This document shows, in pieces, positions 47,402 to 60,685 of a stretch of DNA of 64,000 nt. This DNA comes from Hoplostethus atlanticus (taxonomy: Eukaryota > Chordata > Actinopteri > Trachichthyiformes > Trachichthyidae): the NCBI GenBank assembly GCA_034670405.1, contig JAXDDX010000048.1:1736001-1800000 (forward strand), read 5' to 3'. The notes beneath the pieces were generated by a model, which saw only the letters and a program-made list of their open reading frames with translations, searched no databases and was not told where the DNA came from. Each line of letters starts with the position of its first letter. Position 1 is the stretch's first letter. A program made the position numbers and the translations under genes.

Positions 47402-47468
<67 letters not shown>

Positions 47469-50400
47469 AACAGAAACAATGGTAATCTAGCTAGCCAAAT
47501 TTAGGGCTACGAATGTGTCTTCAGCCCTGTCCGCAAGGTAAACAAAGAGAAAGACATGGAGGAAGAGCTGAGGGAGAGCAACAGAGAATATGAAAATAAG
47601 AGGCAAAGTTTCAGCCTCACTGGCCATGGTTAGGGCATGAGTAGAGTTAGTTTACGGTAAGGTAAAGGTTCATTGATAAATTCTATCAAGTCTTACAGAA
47701 GGGTCCAAAAGTCACAAATAATTTAATTAATAATTAAGAATATGTTAGTCCTTTTTCAAAGTTAACTAGCAGTAGCGAGAGGACCATAATAATTTAGTCG
47801 ATAACTGGTATTAGGTGATAAGAGACCAAAACAATTCACATTGTGTATTAGGAACTTACATGTGTTAATATTTGAATGAAATATATAATCATAACACCAG
47901 TGCCATCATTACTCAGTTGTTTTTAACATCTCTGAATTACAATTCACTTGTCTGAATGAGAACACATCAAAATAGCATCAAAATAGGCCAGTATAGCTTC
48001 TGTGTTCAGGCCAGTTACTTTGAAAAACATCACTAGCCATCTAAGTCCACCTAACCAAATTAGGTTTAGGATAGATTTCGGGTAGAATTAGGTCAAGTGT
48101 GACTCAATCACAGCATAGAATAAAGCCTTCCTTGAAGCTTGTGCAGCTTTCTAAAGCTAAAGAATGGGACTCATACCATTCACTCACACAAAACATGCTT
48201 CGTCAACATTTTTACTTCCCAGGCCTTATGGAAAATGCCAAGTAAACATAATTTACATTCTAGCTGCTGAAAGGCCCAGCGCTGTCCTGTGGCAGATATT
48301 CTCTGTTAACATGTAGGACTGGCTGGAAAGCACTGGCCTTTATCCTGGGTTTACAAGCACACTTGTAAAACACCAACAGTAAATTGAATGTTACACATTC
48401 CCCGACAATTCCCCTGAAATCATCAGCCTAAACCAAACAATAATAACAGATGTCAAAGTTTTATGTAATGTAGCATTGCCAAATACTTGTTGGTTAGCTA
48501 ATTTGTTCGTTGTAAAAACATACATGTTTTCTGTGCATCTGTGGTAGGAAAGATTAGCAAACAAGCAAGACCCATGTAAGTATATTGGGGGAAATGGCTG
48601 AAAGGTTTCCACATGCATGAATGGGGCAATTATCTCAGCAAGTGGCAACCTGAGGAATGTTAACATATGCTCACTGTGTTGGAAACACCCAGCCTACTCG
48701 ATGTTGCAACATCTTTTCCTACGTGGCAAGTAAAAAAGTATTTACTTTCAGTTCATCTGTATTTTTAGAGATGTTTGATTGACAAGTGATCTCTCAGAAG
48801 TGCAGTACAAACACCACACCATAGATGTTGCCAAAATAACAAAAAACGAGGATCTTGAGGATTACCACTTCAATATACATCCCCGAAAATAATTGGCCCA
48901 AATCAAACTGAGTTTTTTGATGTCTGTCTCTGTGGAGAGTCCATTAGCAACCACAATCAGACCAAAAGACTGTAGCTCAGAGCTCATAGACGAATGAATG
49001 AAAGTTCCCCACATTCTGATTTCAACACTACTGATTTCTACACATCCTCCGTGCAGGCTGTGCCCCTTTGACCTCATTTTATGATGACTCTGTAGATTTT
49101 CCATCATAGTAGAACATGAATTTGCTGAACTATTACCAAACATGTACAAATGTGTCAAAATATTAAGTTAGCCAGCTATGCCCAACAAAGTTGGCAAGAG
49201 TTGTCAACTTATTTCTTTCACTGTTATAAATTGATATAAATTGGTTGATCTACATAAGGTGTCATTAGGTAACCTAATGTCCGTCATAAATGTTTGGCCA
49301 CTATTTTGGATTTTTTGAAAACCTTTAAGAATCTTCTCATGAATCGCAGGTCAGAACCTTAAAAAACGATTTTTGGTTTGATGTAATGTAAATGCATATT
49401 ATAAAGATTGTAAATAACATATTGCTGTCAATAATTCAGTCAGAAACACTCGTCAAGAGTTTAGAACCACTTTTTGCACAAACGGTTATACAGTTGGCGT
49501 AACCTAAACCTTTAACCTTTAATATTGAACAGTCATATTGTTGATTCTAACATAGGGCTAGACATTTGCAAACAAAGCAACAAAGAAATGAAAAGGTTTC
49601 TTCTATGTTGGTGTATACGAACAACAGTTAACATCAAAATCCACCGTATTTCAGTGTTTACGTTGTTGTAATGTATCATGAATAGCACATACGCATACAC
49701 AAATAATCACAGCTTTTGGCCCATGGGGACCACTACAATGAGCCCTCCAAGAAATTAATTCAGTCATAGTTTGAAACATCATCTACTTAGCCATGTGTTG
49801 ACATTTGAATAAAATACAGCTGTTTCAACCTTTGCTTGCAGGTATATTTTCCCATCAGCGTCAACAGTTATTCACTGTTTTCTTTCCTTGGATTTGATCC
49901 TTTGACATGGTGGTCAGTAGGAGCCAAGGAAGTTAGCATGAACCCGTCAGCGGTGGCCTCCAGTAGCAAGACTGTATCTCTGAGCATGATCCACCGGAGG
50001 AATCGCTTTGGAGAGACACTGCTCCACAAGGCTGTGATGGAGGGGGACACTCAGATGGTCCGGGACATCCTGGAGGTGGGGCCTGATGTCAACATGAGGG
50101 ACAATGCAGGTACGACACCAGAGAGGCCCAGTTATTTATAAATTGATACCTGTGTTGTTGAAAGTGTCATCATGATTCATCCTCATGCTTTTAATTGAGA
50201 GTCTGTCAATGTATTTATCTTTCAGGATGGACTGCCCTCCATGAAGCAGCAGTCAGTGGTCACTATGATACCAGTGTGGCTCTAATAAAGGCTGGAGCTC
50301 TTGTCAATGCTACAGCAGATAACGGAGTCACGCCTCTACATGATGCCGTCAGATATGGCCATATGAAGGTTGGCAATCTATTGTATTAGCCCTCTAAATG

Positions 50401-53400
50401 AATGTCACCATATATTCATGAGGTCTTCATTTAGATTTTGGTACTTATGGATAAACCTCATGCAAGTTAATTTTCTATGACTCCCAGGTTGCTGAGGTAC
50501 TCCTGAAGCATGGCGCAAACCCACTGCTGAAGGACGACAATGGAGAAACGGCCGTTAGCATTAACACAGAGCCCCTTCTACAAACCCTGATGGAGGAAAA
50601 CATTCCTAAAAACAAAAGAGGGGAACCAGGTCTCTCACTGTTATTTTAGTGTTCATTATGGCCCTAGAGAAATCACGTTTAAAATTAGGCTGATTTTGCA
50701 ATTGATCATTTTTACAGGTTTGAAATCCCCAGACAGGGTTGTCATGGCACCTCATGCTGTCACACTGCTAGAAAGAGTGAGTGGCTCTTAATAACCATAG
50801 AGTACAAAGAGTACATTGTAATTAAAAGACGATTACTGATATAATGAAGAGCAACTTTGAATGATAGGAAGAAGACCTCTCCATAAACCCGCTACAGGCC
50901 ACTGAGAGTAACTTGAGGGGAGAAGCTGAACCAGATGACACCAACGCTAGTCTGTCCAGCCCTGGATCACAAACTATCTTCTCAAGTGATGCGATTATCC
51001 AGGAGACACAGAAGAAACCAAATACATCACCTGAAGGTATTTACAACTTTATTACTGCTATATATTTAAAGAATGTAATTGTGAGTATAATGAAATGGTG
51101 GAGGGTCATGATTGACAGAAATCTGAGCAGCTGGCCAAATAATCGCTGAGTCGTTGGTATTGATCAACAGTCCTATCAATCCCACAGATATACCGTGGTC
51201 ATTTTGTGCTATGAGACTGCAAAATTCTTATTGACTGCACCTTTAATTTGTCTGCAATTTGTTTCCCAACATGTGCTGCTATTTTTCTGCTCATTTATTT
51301 TGTTTTCTAATAACTAATTAAACAGCACAGATGCACCATGTTATGGATTGGACTATGGAATAGCCTGTTGAACAGGCTACCAAGGAGTGAATGAGACTGA
51401 ATGTGGTTCTCATCTCTCCCCATTCCCCAGTGAGGGTCAATCCTCCTTTTCCTTCTTCTCCCTTTCTTCTGCTGCCATCACCCCTGCAACCCATCACCCC
51501 CGGTCAATGTACTCCGTGTACAAGCGAGCTTCCTTCTCCACATCCAAGCCTGGACATGCACTCGTGTTCAATGCCACTGTATGCCCAAAAGTCTCACCGT
51601 GCCATCCCACCATCCCAAGGAGAAGACGTCGATAGTGACCAAACTGAGGATTACACAGAAGATATTTCAGATGACACACTTGACTGGGCCTGTAAAGCCA
51701 CACAGGACTTTATTAACAAAGCCCCAGGCAGTAGGGAGGCAGATTAGGAAGAAACCTTTCTGTATGCCTTCCCTACTGAAGTCGTTCTGTCACATTTTGT
51801 CGCTGCGAGAGATTCATCTGAAAAAAGTTGTCTTTCAGTAATTGAGAAAATAATGTCATATTTTCAGATTTGCATCCACGTATTTTTGAAAAGTTGCAAC
51901 GAGTTTTGAATGGGTTTTATGGGTGCTAATGAGGCTGTAAACTTTCATTTCAAGTAAACATATGGAAAACACCCAACATAGGAATGAAAGGGCTCTCTAT
52001 TAGAGCAGCAATTTGACCGTTTCAAGTTTAAACACATTTCTGATGTTTGCTGTTTTCAAGGTTTTACTGTATCTGTTGGCCCAGTAGTTTTAAATTCATG
52101 ACATTTGGTAGGATTGATTATTTGGTGTTCAGCATTCCTCATGGAGTCAGTCTTATGTTAAGATTGGCTACAACTTCACAATTCACTTATTAGTTCCAAG
52201 ATGTTTTTCAGATGTGTCCTATTTCTTTCTTTTACAAAATCTTATTTTTAGAACCTAAAAATTAAAGAAATATTGTTTTATTCTGGTTCTACATGTTATC
52301 TTTATTTTCACCTCATGTGGTTCAAAATGAATAATGAATTATTGTTGTTCTTATTAGTTCTTATTATTATATTATAATAATATATATATTATAAGTTGCT
52401 GCGTTTTACAAGTGGCATTTTGTAATTTAGAACACATTTATTCAGGAGCAAGACAAGGCACTAACCCATGTTGTACATTTTGGAAAATTCAAGAACCCTA
52501 GTTTCTCTACTGGCATGAATACTTATCTATAATTCCCACACTGGAAATCTTAACAAACCTTAACCCATTTTATTTATCTTTTTCAGGTAGGAAGGTGATG
52601 GGAGGTGAAGTGCAGCAATACGACAATACTGTATATTCACTGGATTTACATTCTTCTGTGTTTGACCACCAGGTGGGTCTGATGCTCCAATAAGCAGCAG
52701 CAATAGCAGCTGACAGAAAGACAACAATAATAGTGATTTGATAGCTGACATTTTGACTCTTTCATGTTGCAGCGTGGATCTCACACTAGTGGCAATTTCA
52801 GTGTGAACCAGAACTCGGAGTCAAGAGGGTCATCAACATCAGCCATGAAAAGGCCCAATCAGACCCTGATGACAGAAACGTCCATTCCCAGGAAAGTTAT
52901 AAAGTGCAGTAGCAGAGAGAGGATGGATATTATTGACCTGCTCTTGCAGAGTGAGCCAATCAACTTGGATGGGGCTCTTGCTGCTCATATAGCACAAGGC
53001 CAGCCAACAACTGTGGCTTCACACTCTCATGAGTCAGCATCTGAAAGTCAAAGCAACGATTTCCTGATGGTAGATTGGAAAGAAAAAGAGGAACATCTGA
53101 AAACCTCAAAATGCAAGGATAAAAGAGGTAAAAATAGCCAGCTCTCTAAGCACATTGACCACACAGGTAAAATAAAAATAATGACAGTTATCAAAACTTT
53201 GGCTGTTTTTCTCTCTGTTGTAGAGCCAGGAAGCAGCAGCACTCTCCGAAACAGCAGCAGTTCTGTCTGCCAAACTAAGCCTGGATTTGAACTGAACCTC
53301 ATGAACACTACAACTAGTAGATACCTAACAGCTGCACATCAGAAAATATCTAACCCTGTGGATGGTGTTGATGTCATAAGTGGATGTGAGATTTGTTTCC

Positions 53401-56400
53401 CATCTGAAATTAGTCAGTGCAACACAAACAATGCCATCGAGAATGTCGAGGAATGCAGTGTTTCAATTCTTCAACCCCATGTAGATTTAGCAAGACACGC
53501 TAAGTCTTCAACCTTTGCTGAAGATGTTAACAAGAACATACCCCAACCACTGGAAGCACCATCAAGGATGGATGAAAGTCTTGACTCTTGTAACACCTCC
53601 TCACCCTCTCTGCTAGTTGGAGAAGCCAGCAAACAAGATGCTCAGATTACACCTGCAGAGCCAAGTCATACAGAAGAGGTTGCCAAAGCAGTGAATGGCA
53701 TTGAAAGGCCACCGTCGGCCATGTCTGGTCTTAATGAGAACTCACACGAAGAAAGAGCTTTGTGTGGCAGCAATGTCCGTGGAGATCCCCATGTACCTGT
53801 GGGGACTTTTTCTGAAACAAATCTCAACACAACATTTATCACCTGGTCACCAGGTCCAGAAACACAGAGAATGGTCTCAATCATGCATCCTGAATTAACC
53901 AGTGAATTCTCTAAAACTGCCATGTCTTCAGATCCTTTGTATTCCAAAGCCAACCCTGATCTCCAATCAGGAGGAAACAACCTGCTTCAAGACTCCACAG
54001 CTGTGACTGATAGAGTCATTGTGAGCCTAGGTCTTGAGCCTGAGCCCGAGGAAGACTCACTGACATGCATAGATCCAGCTACTTTCATTAACCTGCATGA
54101 AAGTAAAATCGATGACCCTCTTTGCTCACCTGACTCAGATTGCACCATGATTTCAGGCCTGTCAGAGATTAACCATTTGGCCAAAGCAAATGTGGTTGAA
54201 AAAATGAATCCTCTTTCAGAGCTCTCATTTGGTTCTGTTGGAGAAACAATCGTGTTCTCAGTCAGATCAGGCAGCCAGATCCTAGGGTACAAAGACAAGG
54301 TTTTGGAGATGACTGAGATCCATAATAAGGAACCAGAGAGGAATGGCAATGTATCAACTATAGTAGATGACCAACTCAGCCTGTTTCACGAGTCTGATAG
54401 TGGGGCAAGTGAGGAAATGCAGATAAGTGATTTGGCTTCACAAGGTAGCAACTTAGAGCAAAAGAAGCAAGTGGAGATGAAGACGAAGCCACTGAAATCA
54501 CCCATGCCATGGATATCCAGTTGCAGCCGGGCTGCCACAGACTGTGCTGATATCGCATCTAACTCAGGTACTGATAACTTGCTAGTTCCTGGAGCATGAT
54601 GTAAATATGGAACTCTTCGGAATCAAAGGTGCCTTTCTCTTTAGTGCATTATGTTTTGTGTTAAATTATGTGCTTCATTTTACCTATCTTGGTGGCACGG
54701 TGGTTAGCACTGTCTCCTCACAGCAAGAAGGTCCAACGTTCAAATCTTGGCCCTGGCCCTTTCTGTGTGGGGCTTTGCATGTTGTTCGTTTCCTCCCACA
54801 GTCCAAAGACATGCAAGTCATGTGAATTGGAGGCATTTAAATTGCCCAGAGGCGTGAGCATGTGGTTGTCTGTGAGCATCATGTCTATCTGAATAGGAAT
54901 AAGCACGTATAGAAAATAGATGGAGTTTATATGTTGGATGGATGGAGTTTATGTTGGTTTTATTTGTCTTTGAAACAGAAAGTCTCCCGCAAGGTATAAA
55001 GATCCTCAACATTAGACACCTTTGCAAGAGAAATGGACTGGGAGAGACTCGTCTTCACTTAGCATGCAAAAAAGGAGATCTGGCGCTAGTCAAAGCCCTC
55101 ATTCAGGGCGGGTTGAATGTCAACCTGAGAGATAATGCAGGTTTGTAGTAGCTTAGGAAATTTTATCCATTTGCAATTCATCTCTCTCTAATGAAAACCA
55201 TAGAATCTTTTATTTCTAACAGTTATTAACAATTAATTAAACAATTATGAACTATTGATAAATAAAACTCATATTTTGATATCCTTTAGCACAACTTAAT
55301 GACAAATCAGTAAATGTTGACTACTTGTCAGGCTGGACAGCCCTCCATGAGGCTTGTGCTGCCGGCAGTGAGGCTGTGGTTGAGGAGCTGTTGCAGGCTG
55401 GAGCTGATGTGAACTCTAGAGGCCTTGAGGGCGTCACTCCCTTACATGATGCTGTTTCCTCAGGCCACTATCAGGTGCTCTGGAAATTCAAATTTTAGGA
55501 TGTAGCTAACTTTAGTTGAAACTGAAATGTGTATTTCTGTTGTACAGGTAGTGAAGCTCCTCCTCCAGTATGGTTCAAACCCCAATGACAGCACTGCCCG
55601 TGGCCTCAGTGCACTGGACTTGGCAGAGGAGGGAAACATCAAAGAGCTTCTCTCAACTTTCCAGGGATCTTCTGTTATATGTGAGCAGGCTAGTGAGTCA
55701 CCTACAGCTACATTCCTCACTGTACCCCTTCATTTCCCTCAGTGGCCTGTCCCTGGCCATGTTTAGGGATATTTATAGCGATACTTCGTCTGCTCACAAC
55801 TTTTACTATAGAGAAAACATTACGCCTTACAGTTTGACATTCATAATACGTGACAAATTGAAAACAGACTTGAAGTGTAAATGCCTCTGATAATTGTGCC
55901 AAATAAGCATTAAGTCAAGTAGCAGCTATTTGTCACATCATGGCTAAGCTTTTAATAGTTTGCCTTGCGCTGTCACTTTTAGAGAACTTTTTATTGAAAA
56001 AAAAAACAACACAGTGTGCAACAGTTTTAAGACATGCAGTTGTGATTGTAACTGAGAACTGAGCACAGGATTCTTCCAGGCGACACATCCTCAGAGACCG
56101 GCCGCCACAACCTCCTCTCCTGCCAGACCAGCTTTAGTCCCACCCACAATGACATGGCCAAGGTGCAATCCCGGGAATCAAGTGACAGAGGGAGAGCCAG
56201 AAATCCCGGTGACATTCAGCCTAGACTGAAAGACACCACCACTGATACTGTGAGGCCTCTTTAGACTTAGAATACTTAAAGACTCAACTGTGCACTAGTG
56301 TTAGCTGAGGCTTGGTTTGCACAGACAGAAAATACCTGCTTTTTAACTATTCATGGCCGACACTCATTAGAAACAATTGAAAATTGTTCTAATTACTAAT

Positions 56401-59400
56401 TGTTGGTAATTACCAATATTATAGTTCTTTCTCCTTTTGTAGCTGAATCCCTCGGAGGCCATAACTATGGCTTTGGATGAGGTGGGGAGGAAGCAGGCAG
56501 AATTGTCAACCTGGTCATTAACAGGGCCAGAGGATGCAGGTAGAGCAGCTCCAGGCAGTCCAGCCTTCCTCATCGATGGATGCAGTAATACTAGTATTTG
56601 TACACAAGAATCATAATGGACAGCGTTTAATTAGGGAGGCAAACTTGTACAGAACACAATATAATCAGTTAATAAGACAAGGGAGTGAGTTGAAAATACA
56701 TGCATTTGATATACATGCATTTTTACATTTGTCAACTTTTATGTAAATACTTGAGACATGAGATGTACATTTTACATAGAGGACAATTAGAATTGAAATA
56801 CTTTATTTGCTTGATTCGCAATAGTAATTGATGTTATTTCCTAGGCAAATTTAATGCAGCACTAACACAAATCCAGAATGTGCTGAATGGCGTGCTGGCC
56901 AAACAACGGGCCGTGAAGGATAATATTGCCCGCAAATACCGGTCAGTCCAGGAATTTCTTTCTCTTACTGTTTTAGCATCCTTTTAGTCAGTGAACCAAG
57001 CTTTGTGGGTCAAAAGGCATTGTATTACACATTGGTTTAATTTTTAAATCATGGAGTAATTACATGTGTGAATGTCAAACAATTTATTTTCTTATGTCTT
57101 ATTATGTCATGCGTTGCGTTTTAAAATGTAGATTGCGGTTGCTACCATTTTTCGAAGTTGCTGTTTTCCCACCACTATTTTTGACAACCCTGTAACAAAA
57201 AAAAAGTTCCAAATAACAGCTATATTGTTTTATTCTTGGGGCAGGATTGCGTCTGACTCCCTCCGGCAGGGTGTGCTGAGAATTCAACTCACATCCCTAG
57301 CTTCACGTCAGAGGAAGTTACTGGTGATCCTCCAGAAGCAGACTGATTTGGAAATAATGGACCTAACCAGGAAGGACAAAACTTCCATTTGGCCTCCAAG
57401 CGCTCAGTGCAACCCAGTAGGGGGGGAGCAACCAGACTCCCCCTCTACCACTACCACAACTCCCAGCCCAGCTTCCTGCCCAGGTAGAGAAGAGCACAGG
57501 GGGCCCAGTCGAGGTAGTCAAAACAAAAAGAACAGGAGGGAAAGCCATAGGCCATTTACTCAGGCCAGCCCAGTAAAACCAATACCTAAAACCAATGCCG
57601 AGGACCTTCTGGTGCCCACGCCTCCTGCTTTTTTACCAACGCAGCGGAAGAAGGTTCCCACACAAACTGGTATGGTCAATAAGAAACGCAGCGGCCATCG
57701 GAGTAGTGTGCCACAACCAGGAAACAGAAAGTCTCAGAATAAAGGAAATCATGTGTTGATGCAGAGAGGAGCTGTGGACAACAGCAGAGATCTGACTAAG
57801 CTCATAGAGAGAGGTGTCATGTCACCTGGAAGTGTTCTCCAGCTGCTGTGGAAGGTGAGCCAGAGTGCTTGATGCAGATGGGGCCCACTTAACCTCACTA
57901 AACCCCACTAAATTTCATCCATGTTGCATCTCTTTGTAACACTACCCCTGATTCGTTGCAAACATCAAGTACATCGAATAAAGATGACACCTCATCATTT
58001 TTTTTTTCATGAAATGGCAAGCTTTTATTATGAGAAGACATTGTACAATCTGTCAACCATAGATAATGTAATAACTGAATTGAGAAGGGTCACTGTTTGT
58101 CTTGCACGTGCAGGGTCATCTGCACCAGGTTAATATGCTCGCTGACGGGTCGATGAGGGACAGTAAAGGGAAGTTGTACCTGGCCCTGGAGCGTTGGCTG
58201 GAGTCTATCCTTGGTAACAACATCCCTGTCAGTTCAGCCTACGCCTGGGACAAGGTTAGAAAACAGGCGGTCAGCCTATTCATACAATATACTAAAAACA
58301 TTAGAATGGGTGAAGGGACAGAAATTTAATTGGGCACTAAATTTGGCCTTTTTGCTCACGTTCAATCAGTCACTCACACATTGTCACTTACACTGTCATT
58401 GTTAAAAATTATGCTGTAAGACTTTATTGTATCTTATGTATCTTAACACATTACACATGCATTACACTGCAATCTTAGTTCAAGAAGTTGAGTTTCATCT
58501 TGTGTATATAGTTCTTTATATGTACACATTTGATAAATGAATTATGGTTATGTTACCATGAACTGGATAACTAGAAATGGTGGATTAACCATCCACCCAT
58601 AATCTCTGCGGCGCAATGAGTGCTTTTGCCATGGTGTAGCTCATTACATAGGACTGGCAATTGCTTGGACACAGATTACACCTCCTGAAATGAATCATTA
58701 GTAGGGGCTTCTATTTTCGATTTTAGCTTTAGTCCAGGATGAATTACTTGACAGTGTGGCAGACCAGCCCCATAGCGACTGCTGTCCAGAGAACTTCCTG
58801 AACAGAGAGTACAGTTACGTGTTTATGTGGAAGAAGGTTAAAAAAGTCCCTGCTGTTTCCTGCCTGCGTGTGGGAGCCTATGCAGACAGGGCAAGACACA
58901 GCATTGGTCCATGAATTATTGAGTGCACACTGTAGAGACGTGCACCAGCACAGAGACCCTCCTCCATCTCATTGAGAAAATTAAAAATAGCTAAGTGCCA
59001 GAGAGGCAACTCCCATGGCCTGCTGTGTGGCTGCTGAGTCTAGAGCACCACTAAACGACACATGATAGGCCTTTAGGTTTCAGGTATCCCCCCCCCCCCC
59101 CCCCCCCCAATCTATACCAATGCCTTTTGTATGGTCAATCATTGGTGTTGATAATGTCATCAGTTTGCCAGGCTACTGTACATAAACAGTATAGACTTGC
59201 ATCATCTTGACAATGTCATGATTGACTTATTGACTCTCACACTCACTAGCAAGAGCTCATCTCTCATCAGTTATTTCCCATGAACTGTAGCCATTGTTTT
59301 TCCAGGTGATGTTCAGACAAAAGCCTCTGTCTTATTACTTATTGAACGTGGAGGCCGAAGCAGGCGCACCACACATTCATCCCGAGGAGCCTTTCCGACC

Positions 59401-59862
59401 CCGCAGCTTCAGTTCTAGCCAGGAAGTGCCCACCAAAGGTCTGTCGTTAACCTCTACTGACATGTCTTACCCTCGCCTCAGCTCTCCCCACACCCTGGCC
59501 TTGCCATTGCCTTCTGAGCAACTGCAATAGATAAAGAGTGCGGGCAGTGAAGCATGGCTTTTTCTATGTCAATAATTAATCGTCTGCCTCATACGTCTCC
59601 CACCTGGAGTTACACTGAACACAAGTTGCAGTGAAATAAACATTACATTTAGAGAAAGAACAGGAACTTACTATGTGAAGCATAGTTTTGAATGTCTACC
59701 CTTTCTGTTTCTACAGTGCCAGCCACTCTGAATCACCTAATGCAAATCAAGACAATCCATTTGGTAGGTGATGAGGACTTATTGCCAAATGATATAATGG
59801 ACCGCTACTGGGAGATGTGCTTACGGAGTGACTATTGGGAGTCTGAAGACTGGGGCATTTGA
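41563..59862 (+). CDS. ankrd31: Ankyrin repeat domain protein 31, complete
   Basis: In mammals ANKRD31 binds REC114 and helps place meiotic double-strand breaks, including in the pseudoautosomal region. Exons: 41563-41663, 42706-42761, 42903-42937, 43041-43069, 43164-43210, 43470-43692, 43949-44082, 49918-50109, 50226-50368, 50488-50629, 50718-50776, 50868-51036, 51431-51730, 52587-52672, 52773-53166, 53224-54567, 54979-55140, 55332-55474, 55548-55692, 56080-56249, 56443-56539, 56845-56941, 57245-57854, 58114-58254, 59306-59438, 59717-59862. Phases agree throughout; total 5298 nt, 1765 aa (human about 1870). There are two three-repeat ankyrin modules, about residues 235-350 and 1152-1290 ([26 protein letters not shown]; then [26 protein letters not shown]). 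The rest is low-complexity, acidic and serine-rich. The conserved C-terminus ends [20 protein letters not shown]. Small exons 2-5 and the 53167-53223 intron are the least certain parts. Confidence 0.9.
44615..47400 (-). CDS. LINE endonuclease-reverse transcriptase ORF
   Basis: About 925 codons without a stop. N-terminal APE-type endonuclease with [27 protein letters not shown] and [10 protein letters not shown] carrying the expected catalytic Asn, Glu, Asp and His. Central reverse transcriptase with [47 protein letters not shown] and the catalytic FADDT. The C-terminal region ends with [11 protein letters not shown]. The nominal frame extends upstream into the TG repeat as a His-Thr run, which is not part of the protein, so the true start is missing or upstream codons were lost. 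All core motifs are intact, which suggests recent insertion. Confidence 0.85.
47403..47466. repeat. (TG)n microsatellite
   Basis: Over 30 tandem TG units at the 5' junction of the LINE. Confidence 0.97.
47480..49917. other. Right part of ankrd31 intron 7
   Basis: About 2.4 kb of AT-rich intronic sequence after the LINE. Minus-strand open frames at 48391-48666 and 48862-49158 have no recognised domain or splice context. Confidence 0.5.
54688..54895 (+). mobile_element. V-SINE/DANA-like SINE in ankrd31 intron 16
   Basis: Contains gtggcacggtggttagcact, cctcacagcaagaaggtc, tctgtgtggggctttgcatg and ccacagtccaaagacatgca, the ordered blocks of the tRNA-headed V-SINE family. The centre is shortened. 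A short tggatgga repeat tail follows near 54932-54945. Confidence 0.8.
59088..59108. repeat. 21-base C homopolymer in ankrd31 intron 24
   Basis: An uninterrupted run of 21 C. Long C/G homopolymers are prone to sequencing length errors and can adopt unusual structures. A 12-C run occurs at about 41229-41241. Confidence 0.9.
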
Positions 59863-60013
59863 AATAACCTATTATAGGAACCTCTGTCCATTTTGTGATG
59901 GTGTTTTTTGTTTGCAGTATCTTTTCTATGAAGCATTTTCATTTTGAATGTTCAGTTCATTAGCTCCAAACATTCTGTCATTTGTTACTCAAACATGAAA
60001 ATTACTAGTGTTA

Positions 60014-60019
60014 AATAAA
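60014..60019 (+). terminator. ankrd31: Candidate ankrd31 polyadenylation signal
   Basis: aataaa 152 bases past the ankrd31 stop codon. Alternatives are at 60060-60065 and 60221-60226. Any of them leaves only a few hundred bases before the gcnt4 5' exon. Confidence 0.5.
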
Positions 60020-60559
60020 AATTAGGTTAAACTGTGATCATCATAACCACCAATATAACCAATAAATCAATTGTATTTCATAAAAGCATTCTTTTTTTTT
60101 CTTAAATAATCCTATATTCAGAAACATCAGCTTGATGCTGCTTACTATGATGTATACTACCAATTTCATATTGTAAAGATGTATGTTAAGCCTAAAAAGG
60201 TGTGTGAACTCTGTTCTGCAAATAAAAGGATGGGTAAACTTTGAGAGAGTTAACCCTCCACTACATTCCTGAATTATGTGTAATCTTATTTCAATGTTCT
60301 CATTTTTTGTTAAATGTCCAATTAGTTTATGGTTTTACTTTCACTATTATAAGCAACAAAACTGAGGGAAAAAAAATAATTAAATGAAGAGATGACTTGC
60401 TAAATACACACATCCATAGATGGATCATTCTAGAAAGTTGTGTGAAGCTTCGCCCCGCTTTGCTTTCCTACTTGGCTTTTCCCCCTGAGTTGTCTTGGAG
60501 CCGGTTAATGGTTAGTGAGTTGGAAAGAAATCTGCGAGCTGCTGGATGTGCGTTAGTGG

Positions 60560-60685
60560 GCGGACTGCTGCTCTAACTCTGTCGCCCCGGCCGCCTATCC
60601 CCCCGTCAGTTCGCGGCGGAGCTCCGGATACAGCAGACAAACTCACAACGGCTCTCTATCAAAGCGGAGTTTCTACACGCGTGTG
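60560..60685 (+). other. gcnt4: gcnt4 5'UTR exon 1 and CpG-rich promoter area
   Basis: A GC/CpG-rich block (gccccggccgcc, gttcgcggcggagctccgga) ends at a strong donor (cgtgtg then gtgagt, 60685/60686). It is inferred to be the first non-coding exon of gcnt4. The left boundary is approximate. Confidence 0.5.

Larger units (their letters stand above)
44346..47467 (-). mobile_element. Near-intact non-LTR LINE (Rex1/Babar-like) in ankrd31 intron 7
   Basis: A minus-strand LINE with one long uninterrupted ORF (stop at 44615) and a 3'UTR ending at about 44346 with gtgacaaataaacttcttga. The termini lie in TG microsatellites: a short one at 44333-44345 and a long one at 47403-47466, so insertion into, or expansion from, a TG tract is likely. 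Clade by motif is the CR1/L2/Rex1 side of the Jockey superfamily; the 3' end resembles Rex1/Babar. Confidence 0.85.

Noticed and set aside
45041..47467. Plus-strand open frames across the LINE
   Set aside because: They are antisense shadows of the LINE ORF.
47403..47479. His-Thr repeat N-terminus of the LINE protein
   Set aside because: It is translation of the TG microsatellite at the element's 5' junction, not element sequence.
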